The notes beneath the pieces were generated by a model. It searched no databases and had not been told where the DNA came from. It worked only from the letters and a program-made list of their open reading frames with translations. The translations under genes were made by a program, and so were the position numbers. A DNA stretch of 64,000 nt from Nectonema munidae. Its lineage: Eukaryota; Nematomorpha; Nectonematoida; Nectonematidae. The stretch spans positions 1,548,501 through 1,612,500 of the forward strand of contig JAUIRK010000509.1 in the NCBI GenBank assembly GCA_030549495.1, read 5' to 3'. Positions 11,440 to 22,629 of the stretch are shown in pieces; the stretch's first letter is position 1, and every line of letters starts with the position of its first letter.

Positions 11440-13890
11440 ATGTTAAAAACCTCCATGGTAAAAGGGGAGCAATCTCGATGAATGTTCTTTTCACAAGAAA
11501 AACAACGAAGCAAAACATTTTTTACAAACTACACATTTTCTTTGTAGATCTCTAGAAACAGCGGCATGGTAGTGTCCATTAACATTTCTAGACTCCAAAG
11601 AATATTATGAAGATGAACCAGATTTTCTTTTTAACTTTACGCCTTTAAACTGAAGAAGATTCAAAGCCACTTACTTTTCTTCCAAAGTTAATATGGAAAG
11701 TAATTTCACCTCTATGAACTTCTACATAAAGTTTCAAAGAGGCTACTCTACAGCGTTTACTGCTAAACTCCACCACAATTTTTTCGCCTTTATTTTAGCA
11801 AATTAAAAACTTGGAAGCAAAGATTTTTTACGTCTTTTCTTTTAGCCTCTCTTGAATATCTCAATACATATTCTATTGGAAACTGTGCACAAGCATCGTC
11901 TCTCCAACTGAGAAAAAACTCTACCGCTTGATCTATAATCCTACAAACTTTTGGGAACACCCATTTTCTTTATCCCTTTTTCATTGAGTAAAGGGCATTC
12001 ATTCATGCGATTATTACGAACTGTGCTTATAGCTCTAGTATTTCTATCGCTCAATTCTTCTAAATGTTTATATCGAGAAAAATATTATCAAAGTAAAACT
12101 CGTAGTAGCATGCATTTGTTATAGAAGAAATAAAATTGTTCACTACTTAAGAACCCAAAGGACCTTGTTTGGATTCTTTCCTTTGGTACAATTCAATTGA
12201 ATAAGGATATCCCGTAGAAGAGCACATACACCATCGATTGAAACCAAAACGGTTGGGGTTCCCTTTTATGAACTGTTTGTAACTATGAGAACTAAAATTC
12301 CATTTTGTTAAAACTTTTCATTTAAAACTTGATTTTAAGTCTTACTTTTGCCATTTTATCTTCTAGGTTTATTTTTGTATTCTCTGCCAAATGGGAAAAT
12401 TTTTTGATTTCATCATAAGGATTTCTTGACGGTACTTTACCAACAAGAGGAACACCAAGACGTGGCAAAATTAAAAACCCAAAAAACATACGAATGTTAT
12501 TCCAATCGATGATAACTGTATGTGTTACCAGCGTAAAGAAAAGATAGTTCTGCTACTTCATTTGGGCCAGGGGCTCCAAAGTGATGGATATGAACCGCCT
12601 GGAGTCGATGAGGGTTTTCTAAGGGTCGATTATTAATAGAACAGTTAATGTAAATAAAGTCAATTTTTTTTATTTTAACATTTTTGAGATGGGTTGAAAA
12701 ACTAACATATTAAATACCTTTATTTTTTAATTTTAAAATTTTTACATAAAGTCAATCATTTTAAATTAGGTTAACATTTTGTTAGAAATATTTTTTGGAA
12801 TTCCTTCTTCCTAAATTATTCATATGACATTTTTTTTTCATTTTTTAAATTTCTTTCAATCCTCTTAAACTTATTTGGACAACAGTGTCCCATAAAATAA
12901 ATAACCCGTTAAAAAAACTCATATAACAAACGATTTCTCCAAGCCTCATTGTTTGAAGATGTTTTAAGTGGCAAAATTATTAAATTTTTTTTTCCAAAAT
13001 CGCTTTATGTATGTAAAGTCTGAAATTATGCAGAATCTAAATTATCGTAAAAATGCTTTTTGCAAAAATAGAAAATTTTACCCTGTTTTTCATAACCTAG
13101 TTTATATTTTATTATAGTTCTTGTTATCATAACAAAAAATTTTTTATAATTTACATTGAAAATTGAACAAAATTTTTTATCATTTCATTTTTCAATAAAA
13201 AAACACATATTTTCTAAAAGTTTTTTTCCATAAAAATGATAGACATTTTTAGGTTAATTTTTATTACAGAATAATTTTTAAAGTGATTTTTTTTTACAAA
13301 TAAAGTCAACTTTTTGAAGTCGTTAAGTGAATTTTTGGAGGATTTATAGATCAATTTTTGTTGACTCTAATTATTACATAGAGGTGAATAAAATAGCTAC
13401 ACTTGTGGCAAGTTCGTATCAGCAACTAATCTTTTCACATCCCAATGGATAGGCAAAAAAGTGACTACGATCTTGCTATCCAAATTTTAAGTTTGGGATA
13501 GTAAAAACTTATTGAATCATTGGGATGAAAAAACTTGAAACCGTAGTGTCCTCGCATTTTAAGATCATATACTTTCAAATTAAAATTTCTTCTAAATCTG
13601 ACTAATTAATTGTTCATCAATAGTTATAGCAGTGTCAAGATTCCAATATTTTAAATATTTTGTTATCTGCAGCAGATGTTTTAAAAAAACTTTTTATACG
13701 TTTATTTAGAACAGATTTAAAATTAAGAGGCCTTAGTTCCCATTTCATCTTTATACTTAATAATAATTGAAATCATACTTTTTCAGAAATAACACAACTT
13801 CCAACAGGAAAGTTCTCCTCTTCAGATTCGTTATTGGTAAAAATCGTTACTTCGTCAGTATTCAGCATTCAAGAAGAATTTAATCATAAA
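11440..13890 (-). mobile_element. Decayed piggyBac transposase
   Basis: Minus-strand pieces appear in piggyBac order: DEVTIFTNNESEEENFPVG (acidic N-terminus, about 13850-13800), NNIRMFFGFLILPRL (about 12515-12450), ISTVRNNRMNECP (about 12040-11990; relatives read GTVRxNRxGxP), KLWWSLAVNAVE (about 11790-11755; relatives K-W-W-x-x-L-F-x-x-x-x...NA), and a C-terminal Cys-rich block with RKCVVCKKC (about 11540-11510). The last matches the C-terminal cross-brace zinc finger of piggyBac proteins. An AT-rich stretch (12640-13780) separates the N-terminus from the core. There are many stops and frameshifts. No TTAA-flanked ends were found. Confidence 0.55.
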
Positions 13891-14085
13891 TAGAATCTAA
13901 AATATATTACAAAAATTCCTCAATGATAATAAAGATAATAAAGCTTGTTAGAAATTATAAAATTAAAAAATAAAAAAAAAAATTAAAAATCATTTTTAAT
14001 TGTAATTATATTATTTTTAGATTTAAAAAGTTTTTTTATTCATTAAGTTTATATTATAATATTTTTTAGTTCCTTCAGAATAAAT

Positions 14086-15060
14086 ATAGTAGTAGTAGTA
14101 GTAGTAGTTTATTTCATTAAAAAGTTTTGTATACGACATGTAGGTAGGTAGGTACTGTAGGTAGGAGATAAGTAAGCACTTTTCAACATTAGTTGATATG
14201 CTTGTGAGAATTGCTGGATAAAGGCGAAATAGAAAGAAATATTAATGGAGCAACGTCGAAAATAGATAAGTTAATTTAAGGTAGATTGTGAGTTAGGTTA
14301 TTCTTATCACGCTGTGTTGAGAAAAGGTGTTTTTCTAAATAGTTAATGAGATTATATTAGATTTTGGGAGGTGTTGAGGATAGGTTCTATTGAGTTGATA
14401 AATGTGGAAATGAGATGAATGATTTTGGGGTGGGATAGAAGTGATAATAAGGAGGAAGGGAGATCTTAGAAGTGTAGTAGTATATTATCAATCAATTTAA
14501 TGCCTTGAGGTGAGAATATAGGGCAGTAGAGGTTGATGTGGATAGAAGTTTCAATGAGTTTTATGTTGAAAAGGTATGTAGGCATGGGCAATGTGAACTG
14601 AATCATCGTATTATGTTACATAGAATTGTAAAAGTTGTATTCAGAGTGAATTGAGCTAAAATTGAAGGTATGTTGTTAAGCCATTCATTTGTGATTGATT
14701 TATTTAGGAATTGTTCGAAAGTTGATAAAGGGAAAGAAGGGTTTAGAAAGTATTGTGAGGATGAGAATCTTTTATTGTATTCTATGAATTTGAATAGAAA
14801 GTGATATAATTCTAAGATAAAGGTTGGCGTGTATTGTAATTGAAAAGAGCGTATGCTGCAGCTGCATGATTATTAGATTTTGATCCCTCGGTGGAAACTG
14901 AGAGATGATGTTGTGCGTTGGAGATGCGCTGATGAGCGATTGAATTTAGTGCGATAATTTTATGATAGCAAATATTAGTCGTATATGGAGTCATTTGCGA
15001 GGGATGAATTAGATACCATAGGTGTACTTGCGGGAGAAATAAGTTATGACCCATTTAGGG
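14086..15060 (-). mobile_element. LINE family A, 5'-truncated 3' end with (TAG)n tail
   Basis: 15054-14812 encodes a minus-strand frame with VSTEGSKSNNHAAAAYALFN, an RNase H first-Asp block (usually [YF]TDGSK...AAx; here Asp is Glu). Further 3' the text SSHCPCLHTF and NSIEPILN parallels the C-terminal part of the family-A copy at 61.4-64 kb (SGHCPCKAYLF, DTIETSL). The element ends on the minus strand in a (TAC)n run, seen as (TAG)n at 14087-14108 on the plus strand. Microsatellite tails are normal for I-like LINEs. Confidence 0.6.
14087..14108. repeat. (TAG)n microsatellite, LINE 3' tail
   Basis: About seven AGT/TAG units mark the 3' end of the minus-strand LINE fragment to their right. A (TAGG)n-like patch follows at 14142-14166. 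Confidence 0.7.
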
Positions 15061-15194
15061 TATATTATTTAATTATTATTTATTCAAAGTTATAAAAGAA
15101 GCTACAATGAGAGAGAGAGACAGAGAGAAAAAAATTTATTCAAAAAAAAATTTTTACGGAAGGTTATTGTAGTGTGAAGTGCATATATATATAT

Positions 15195-15892
15195 ATAGAC
15201 AACTTGCGTGTTATCTCCAACCTGTATATTACGATGATTCTTCTCCAACCTGTATTCTACGATAATTCACCTCCAACCTGTATACTACGATGATTCATCT
15301 CCAACCTGTATACTACGATGATTCATCTCCAACCTGTATACTACGATGATTCATCTCCAACCTGTATACTACGATGGTTTCTTTTCCATGTACTAATGAC
15401 TAGAGAGATAATGTTCAATTTTATGTTCACATTCTGCTAGATGTAAGATTTGATATACCTCATTCGGGGAGACGATGCTACATAAGTTATTACCTATATA
15501 CATTATACCTGTATACTACGTTGGTTCATCTCCAACCTATATACCGCGATAATTCATCTCTAACCTATATAATTTATTTTATCAAATAATCAAAATAAAA
15601 TTCTGTAATCAAAGAATCGAAAAATATTCTCTAAAAAATCAAAAAATATCAAACTTTCTGTTCAAATTTTGCTACCTCATACGATGTTACAAAAGTTATT
15701 ACCTATACTTTGCAGTTCAAATCAAAAAATATTTATTCTTTTTAAATATATCGTTGGCTCCCCTTACTTTTAGTTTCGTATGTATATAATTTGATAAAAA
15801 TTAATTATTAAAGACTAGGTTTATCTTTCAATTTTAAAAGTAAGGGGAGCCAACGATATATTTAAAAAGAATAAATATTTTTTGATTTGAAA
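15195..15892. mobile_element. Foldback element copy (a), left arm and centre
   Basis: It begins with AGACAACTTGCGTGTTATCT, the inner terminal motif also seen at 24350, 34400 (reverse) and 37460. Next come six 28-bp minisatellite units (15215-15380), then arm sequence (CATTCGGGGAGACGATGCTA). The centre is a large hairpin: 15718-15775 is the near-perfect reverse complement of 15833-15890 (TATATCGTTGGCTCCCCTTA against its complement). The outer terminus is lost in a (TA)n run at 15184-15195. On the right it abuts LINE family B exactly inside the RT codons for PQGS. It has no coding capacity. Confidence 0.7.
15215..15382. repeat. 28-bp minisatellite, six units
   Basis: CTCCAACCTGTA starts at 15215, 15243, 15271, 15299, 15327 and 15355, a strict 28-bp period. 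The consensus is CTCCAACCTGTATACTACGA followed by TGATTCAT. The first two units have small substitutions and the inner units are identical. Four units with the same period occur at 24368-24470. Confidence 0.9.
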
Positions 15893-16810
15893 CTGAACCT
15901 TGAGGAACACCATATAAGCAACATTTTCGTTTAGGCCCAATGTATTCATTAATGTGAAGGTTTATCTCTTGATCAAACAAAAAGCTGTTGATACATTTTA
16001 GGAATTTACCATTGATTCCAGTTTTCCAAAGTTTTACGATAAGCCCTGATTTCCAGACACAGTCAAATGCTTTTTCGAAATCTAAAAGAAAACACATTGT
16101 TGTCATTTGGCAGCTTATATCTCCATTTATTTCAGTAGTGAGACGGTGTAAGTACCTAAGAGTACTTCTATTTTTTGTGAAGCCCTCTTGGGTATGAACA
16201 GAAAGAAGCGAGTACGAAAGGAATGCCTCGAGCCTGAGTGCAAGAATTCTTTCAAAAAGCTTAACTATGTGAGATGTAGTACTGATTGGTCTATAACAGT
16301 CAGCTTTATCATAAGAAGCTTTATTAGCTTTTTTAATGAAGATAACTTTGGAATGATTCCATATCCACTTGCCCCTATTTAAACAAGAAGAAAAAAGAAG
16401 ATTCATCGCAGCGATAGCATTTGGTCCCAAATTTTTGATCATTAGTGGATGGACTTGTTGGTTGTCGAAGTTTGAGTTGGAATTCAACTTTCTTATGGCG
16501 TATTGAACTTCTTCGGTGGATATTGGATTGTATAGAGAACTACTGCAATTAAGACTTAAGTCATAGAGTGCAGGACTGAAGCTTGACTGAGTGATTCCGG
16601 TATAAGTAGATATAAGTTTAGGTATAAGTTAGCGAAGCTTCCGGAAAAGTATGTATCGTATAGAGTTTCTTCAATTTTTTCCGTTTTTCGTACAAATTTG
16701 ACCATTTCTATCACAAAGTGAGTTAATTGTAAGATCTTTCTTAGGATTAAACATCCTATTGAAAATTTTCCAGTATTTATTGCCTTGTGCAAGGTTGATA
16801 TCTTCAAATT
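15893..16810 (-). mobile_element. LINE family B, RT-domain part of ORF2 (3'-truncated)
   Basis: A minus-strand frame of 217 codons (16487 down to the foldback junction) contains KVIFIKKANK, YRPISTTSHIVKLFERIL, QEGFTKNRSTLRYLHRLT, LLDFEKAFDCVWKSGL (motif A) and YGVPQGS (motif B). These are successive RT blocks of I/Jockey-superfamily LINEs. A further piece at 16807-16556 is the upstream linker in another frame. The YxDD motif and everything 3' of it are missing because the copy is cut by the foldback element at 15892. The neighbouring RNase H at 14.8-15.06 kb belongs to a different family. Confidence 0.8.
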
Positions 16811-17034
16811 GCTTAGTGATAAAATTCCGACAGGTTTAGATTCTCAGAATCTCAAAAGAGTTCTTAGCTTTACGATATTTCTTTAGCGTAGAATCTGTGT
16901 TTCGGTTTAGGTAGATTTTAAGAGTACTTTTCATGTGTTTTAGGGCAGTTGAAAGTTGGGGTGACCAGTAGGGCTTGCTATCAATAGAAATAGATTTAAT
17001 TGAGCAATGATTTTTAGTAGTAGAAATAATTGTT

Positions 17035-17919
17035 TCAAGGATTTTTTCCCAGTTTTAGATAGTATTCTCCGTTCGGTCCGTGTATAGTTGAAATCTTTGA
17101 GGGATGCAGTATGTCTTCAATATCTTTGGACCATTTTTCCCAATTAATGGAAGAAAGGTCAATTTTTTCAATGGATTTTGTTTTTTTATGGTTATCTTTG
17201 AAGACGGCTAAAACAGGAAAGTGACCTCTGGACGGTGCACCGGTAAATAAGCATGATTCTTTATCTACATATATTTGTTTGAAGTAATGATAGATAGGGT
17301 TTGAGCAAATGAAAAAGTCAATCAGACTACTTACATTTTTTGAGATAAAGGTTTCAGTTTTGGGGGAAATAATGTTAAACTTTGTCCAGTCCAAATTTTC
17401 AACTAGTATGACACCATACTTGTTAGTGCACTTGTCGTTCCAGAGAGGGTGTCTAGAGTTGAAATCACCCATAACGAAAAGACCCTTGCACTTATGACTT
17501 TTAGTTAATGTGTCAGCCAAAACGAGCATTTCGAGCAAATCGGTAATCCCTTTTGTATAATTCAATTTTAAGTAAACATTGCCAATGATGTATCTGTGTT
17601 TAGAAAATGAAACAATGCCCCAAACGCTGTCAATATTTTTTTAGATCTGGGATATTTGAGAAAGCTGGTGGAATTTTAGACCGTTTCTTATTAAAAGAGC
17701 TGCTCCTTTATTACCATGATTATTTGTGTCCTTGAAAATAGACATGTCGTTGTAGGACCATGAGTATGCGTTACTGGTTTCTTGCAGTCCGACAATGCTA
17801 ATATTATTATCGTTTATGAATTTATTAAGCATAAAATGAGTTCTTTCTGACACACCACAAACGTTCACAGTACAAATGCGATCGAACAGGATATGTTTAT
17901 CTGAATTCAGATGAGTCAT
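17035..17919 (-). mobile_element. LINE family B, ORF2 APE endonuclease domain
   Basis: This is an apurinic-type endonuclease on the minus strand in one frame, broken by a single TAA at 17643-17641. Visible motifs are VGLQETSN, NKGAALLIRNG, FVMGDFNSRHPLWND, SSLIDFFICSNP and RGHFPVLAVF, which stands where SDHxP is expected. The ATG of ORF2 overlaps the ORF1 stop as ATGA (17919-17916), the arrangement used for coupled re-initiation in many non-LTR elements. Endonuclease nicks the target to prime reverse transcription. The copy is well preserved but disabled by the stop and by loss of its 3' half. Confidence 0.85.
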
Positions 17920-19079
17920 ATGGAATGTAAGACTTCGGTAGGAAACAATTCAATTTTTCTATTGAATACTGGACATTCTTTTGAACCAGCATGATGTTTG
18001 TCAGAGCAGTGTGGACACTTATATGTGTCTAAAGAACAAGTATTTGATTCGTGAGCACCAGAACATTTTCCACATTTATACTCTTTAACACAAAAACGAT
18101 GTATATGTCCCCAGCCTTGACATCTACTGCAGATAACAACTCGATGTTTTCTAACAAATTCTTCAACAATGTATTTTTGATTACAGAACTGTATACGGTC
18201 ATTAATAGCTTTTAGGAGAGAGTCTCTTGACTTGAAATCTACCTTTATGGATCCATTAAATTTATTGTCGGATTTACGTTTGATGAATTCGCAGGAAGCA
18301 TCTGGAAACTTGTCTTTAATCTCAGCAGTAGCAACGCTCACATCTATATCATCGACCACATGTTTAATGAAACCAATTGTGTTATTTTGTCCTGGGACAA
18401 GAAGCCCTTTGTTCCCACCAAAGTATGACAGACTCCAACTTTCTTCAACTGTTTTAGTTGATTTTATATCATCGAATTCGAATATAATATTGCCTCGTGC
18501 TGTGAGACGGCAGTTTCTAATAATAATGTTTGAAAATGTTTTATTAAATTCACGACGTATGGCTCTACTTGATATGATAGAGGTGTTTCCAAGTTTTATT
18601 ACCAAACGTGTCCGCGAGAGTCTTTCTTTTTCTGACTTTTCTTGGCTACTTTTGGTAAGTGTTTTAAAATTTTCAACGACTTGTTTTGAGAGAAAGGATT
18701 TTTGTTTGGATGAATTTCCCACTACTTGACTGTACAGAGGCTTATCTACTGACTTAGAATAATTTTTATTAAGATCTAAAATATTTTTGCTTATAGCTTT
18801 AACAGATGTATCTAGGCTGTTTAATTTAGCTTGGATACTCATAGAACTTTGATGGCACTTAGGACAAAGTACTTGAACAAAGCTGGGCGAGTCCTTAAGA
18901 CTTTCGAACAGTTTGTTGCTTATTGGGGTAGGCGTACAATTATTATGAAACCAAAGCCCACAAGATGAACAGTTCAGCCCATAATCTGTGTTGTCTAGAG
19001 CATCAGTGACTTCACTTAGACAGACGCAACAATTAAAGATGTTGCTTGAAGGAAGTACTCTTTTTTTCCGATTTGTCAT
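17916..19079 (-). CDS. LINE family B ORF1 protein with N-terminal PHD finger
   Basis: An intact 387-codon frame. Residues 17-75 form a C4HC3 PHD finger: C17/C20, C37/C40, H45/C48 and C72/C75, with W43 before the His. Residues about 90-150 are Ser/Lys-rich. The middle (about 150-310) likely holds an RRM-like nucleic-acid-binding domain, by position only. The C-terminus has three zinc knuckles starting near residue 317: CSRCQGWGHIHRFC, CGKCSGAHESNTC and CPHCSDKHHAGSKEC. ORF1 proteins bind element RNA and act as chaperones; PHD fingers in some LINE ORF1s are thought to contact histone tails. The long open frame suggests recent insertion, although ORF2 is damaged. The long plus-strand frame at 18232-18729 is its shadow. 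Confidence 0.88.
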   Translation of the reverse strand: MTNRKKRVLPSSNIFNCCVCLSEVTDALDNTDYGLNCSSCGLWFHNNCTPTPISNKLFESLKDSPSFVQVLCPKCHQSSMSIQAKLNSLDTSVKAISKNILDLNKNYSKSVDKPLYSQVVGNSSKQKSFLSKQVVENFKTLTKSSQEKSEKERLSRTRLVIKLGNTSIISSRAIRREFNKTFSNIIIRNCRLTARGNIIFEFDDIKSTKTVEESWSLSYFGGNKGLLVPGQNNTIGFIKHVVDDIDVSVATAEIKDKFPDASCEFIKRKSDNKFNGSIKVDFKSRDSLLKAINDRIQFCNQKYIVEEFVRKHRVVICSRCQGWGHIHRFCVKEYKCGKCSGAHESNTCSLDTYKCPHCSDKHHAGSKECPVFNRKIELFPTEVLHSI

Positions 19080-19250
19080 TCAAATTAAAAGAAACAAAAA
19101 AAAAAGTATGGAGAAAAGTAATAATCTTACAGCTAATTAGTTTGTTCTGGAAGAAGAGTTTCAGAAATTCTCCATGAAAAACTTGGAATGTAGGAAAAGG
19201 GTATATACTGTAGGAATAGGGTATATACTTTTCGATGAGGGAGTTGAAAA
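19080..19250 (-). other. Probable 5' UTR of LINE family B and junction
   Basis: This sequence precedes the ORF1 ATG on the minus strand. A short direct repeat (GGGTATATACT, at about 19200 and 19219) lies at its right edge, near where family-A LINE sequence starts. The exact 5' end of family B is not determined. Confidence 0.35.
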
Positions 19251-22200
19251 AGACAAACGATGAGGAAGTGTGGGCTGAGTAGAAATTTGTAAAGTTTTGT
19301 AGAGTAGATGTTGTGTAGAAGGTCTTTATGTACTTTTTAATGATATATTTCTTGAGATATGGATGTAATGGCAGGTGTGAGTGAAGAACTCATGTGATTT
19401 AGAGGTTGTGTGGAATGCATTTGTGATAGTGAGGAGACGAGGCAATATATTTTTTTAGATAAAATAGGGAGCTCTGGAATTAGAGGGAACTTCCCCATCC
19501 CCAAGCTAGAGAGCCATATTGAAAGTATAATTGAGGTGTATATGAATTTGCTAATTTTTGGATGGAGACCCCATTTATATGAGATTGCTTTTTTTACTGA
19601 GAAAAGTGATGTTGAAAGTTTAGTGTGAATATTTTTAAAGTGAGTTTTTAATTTTAGATTTGATTAGAGTTTAATGCCAAGGTATTTATATATGATTCGG
19701 GAGTAAGTTGTAACAATGCGTTCAGTTTTAGTGGTAGTGCAATAGTTCTTTTTCGTGTGAAGTGTATGAGTTTAAGTTTATCCATGTTAAAAGAGATTTT
19801 ATTCTTATTAGCCATTTGATTAATTTGTATAATCAGGTTCAGGGTGTTGTTAATATTTTTTGATTGAAGTGTGTCTGAGAAAATGAATAAAATGTCATCA
19901 GAGTAGCATTGGGAGAAGTATGAGTTAGAGTTTATGAAGTGAAGGATTGGGTTTATAAGAACTAACCAAAGAACGTCTGATAGACAGCCACGTTGTGGAG
20001 TAGAGAGGGTTAATGTTTGGAAGTATTTGCACTTATTAAGTAATAGAACAAGAATACGATCCTGGAGGTAATTGGAGATAAATTTGATGATATAAGAAGG
20101 GTAGTTTTTATATAAAAAAAAGGTTATTGATGATGGCCGAATGCCATGCTGAGTTGAAGGCGTTTTGAATGTTTAGAAAGATCGTTGTTACGGTGTGCTG
20201 ATTTTTTAGAGTTGGTTCTAAATAGAGGATAGAGATCATTCGTTATCTTAGAATTTTTTCAATAATTTTACCTAGTGTTGGTAATAAGGAGATAGATCTC
20301 CAATTATTAATCTGACTATAATATCGGTTTGGTTTAGGAATTAGTATTAGTTTGTCTATTTTCCAAATAGACGGGAAGTAGCTTTTGAGGCAAGCATCAT
20401 AGATATTAACAAGGTGGGGTGTAAAATGTGATAGGCTTTCTTTATATGTTTAATAGATATATTTTTCAAGGCAGTGGTTCACATGAAGTGTATAGTTTTG
20501 TTCAGGTTGAAAGAATATTGTAAAGATAATAGCTAAGTATATTATTGTTTGATTTAATTCTTAAAAGCGTATGATCAATGTTTATAGTATTGGTATTGTC
20601 TGCAAGGAATAGTGTAATGAGGAGTGGGTGATTGATATGAGTACAAGTGTGATCGTTAGAGAACACATTTGTGAGAGATACAGGGTGTTTTTGTGTGTAA
20701 GTGTGTTGATGATAGCACATGGGTTTGATGGTGTTTGATTGCAGAAATTTTTCTATGATTGTTTTTTGGCGTGTTTGATTTCTAGTTCATATTTCTTTTT
20801 GAGGGCTAGGTATTGATAAATGTTTTAATGGGAGTTGTTTTTTCCCAAGTTTTTAATGCTTTTTTACACAGGAGTATTATGTAATTGTTTTGTTCCAGAA
20901 TGGAGCATGCTATTACTTCTCTTAGAAGTTTGGTTTATAGGAGTTGCTGCATGAATACTTACTCTAATAGATTGGTTAAGGTGGATTGCAGATTCTTTAA
21001 GTTTTTCATTTGAGTCTGTAGTGAGTCTATAAAAAAAATAAAAAAATCTTAGTCTGGATTCAAGATTATGGAAGAAAGAGGATTAGAATATTTACTTATA
21101 ATGTCAATTTGATATGTGTGGTCGGATGCTGATGGAGTATCTGATATTTACCTGTTGTCAATATATTGGATGTTTCTTTCGAGGTGACGGTTAGATCGAT
21201 ATGTGATTGTTAGATATTGTTTAAATGGTGTCTTCTGAAAGTAGTTGTTTTATCATTGTCGATCATTGTGAAGTTAAGAATTCAAGTGTTTGCAAGCCGA
21301 GTGTATTTTGTTTTATGTCCCAAAGATAGGATTTGGAAATTAAGTCACTGAATATGACTATATTACAGAAATTGTTAAGGCTTTGTTTGATTTTTCTGAC
21401 AGATAGTGCAAAATTATTTCGTATGGGGTGTGTAAGAGAAGTTTGAGAATAAAGAGAGCAAAAAAAAGGAGTTTAGAACATGATGGTACTAAGATAAATA
21501 CGAAATTTGAGTTAGGGTATTGCAATGGTGGTTAATTTTGAAATTAATTTTTTATTACTATGCAGGCAAAGTAATCAGTTAATGGAGGTATGAGTATTAA
21601 TTTGTAGTTTAAAATTTCGTGTCTAATGTAGATCTAAGGTCCATTGATATATATTATATCGTAAGTATGTGAGTAGTGGATATTAGAAAGGTTATCCTAA
21701 GCGGTTCTTAAATGATTAGGTTAATATGAAGTATGGTTAGCATAATTGGCTAATGTATGATTATGTTTAATGGCAATGAATTCTTTGTTGTTTATGTAGA
21801 AGGAACAGAGTTTTGATGTAGCTAAATGGGGTTGTTTGCAGTTGATGCAACAAATCTTGCTTGCGTCGTTTAGTAAGGTGCAAGAAAGTGTTGTGTGTGC
21901 TCATTTGTGTGTCCAGTTGTTGTGTGTCAAACAACCTACAAAAAACTAAAAAAATCTCGGTGACCGCAGTGTGTGAACTTTGGTTGAGTGGTGTGGCACT
22001 TTGAGGATGTGTGGCCGTCTTTTAGGCAATTCTCGCAAGCTTTACTTTAGATTTCATTACAATGAGTGTTAATAAAAGGTGATTCAAAAATATTGTGGAT
22101 TTGCTGGTTAAATATTGATATGTGGTCTTGTTGCTTGGTTCTATTATGGTGGTGAATAGTACAGCCCTGTTTTCCCAATTTGAGTGAGATTTTTGAGTTT

Positions 22201-22629
22201 GCCCAAGTTGTTTATTTGTGGGTTTTGTTCATCGATTATTTTGGTGATTTCGCTTAATGGTATGTCAATGGATACGCCGCATAGAACAAATTTAGGTTTG
22301 AGAGGGCTATTGCGTTAAGTCCTTTGTACAAAAGAGTAGTTTTGGCTGTTTTTTCTGTTCTAAGTTTTTGAATTGAAAATAGATTGTGCGGAAATGAGAG
22401 ATCTAGTTTTGTAATGGATAGAGGATTGTTTTTGGTCTCAAGGTTTTTTATTATTTCCTGTCGGTAAAGAGCTTTGTCTTTTCTATATGATAATTGGTTA
22501 GATGGTGTGATTTTCAGTGTTAGATCCGGTTCAAGTGGTTTTTTAGAGGGTGGAACATTCTTTATGTTAGAAATGGATGGTGAAGTAACGATTGAATTTG
22601 GGTTGAGTTAAGGTGGGTGAGGTGAGTAT
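19251..22629 (-). mobile_element. LINE family A copy, RT-endonuclease-ORF1 part
   Basis: Minus-strand blocks in 5' to 3' order, many in shifted frames: ORF1 text with FVLCGVSIDIPLSEITKII (about 22300-22240), zinc knuckle CENCLKDGHTSSKC (about 22035-21990) and CINCKQPHLATSKLC (about 21850-21800); endonuclease text with TFRR and SHIDLTVT (about 21240-21180); RT text WKIDKLILIPKPN (about 20370), FLNIQNAFNSAWHSAII (about 20180-20130), TPQRGCLSDVLWLVLI (about 20000-19950) and CYSDDILFIF (about 19910-19880). It matches the copy at 61.4-64 kb throughout. It is interrupted by the hAT-like element at 22630 and resumes at 27471. It is old and dead. Confidence 0.75.
22622..22629. repeat. Left target-site duplication, 8 bp
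   Basis: GTGAGTAT lies immediately left of the element; the right copy at 27471-27478 is GTGAGCAT, seven of eight bases identical. Confidence 0.75.

Noticed and set aside
12640-13780. Very AT-rich block as a replication origin or matrix attachment region
   Set aside because: AT-richness alone is uninformative in this window. There is no further signature.
15215-15382. Regular 28-bp repeats that could suggest a CRISPR array
   Set aside because: The units are directly abutting with no spacers, the genome is eukaryotic, and the same units occur in other foldback copies.
18232-18729. 165-codon plus-strand open frame
   Set aside because: It lies wholly antisense to the PHD-finger ORF1 of LINE B, whose motifs are clear. 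It is a shadow frame.
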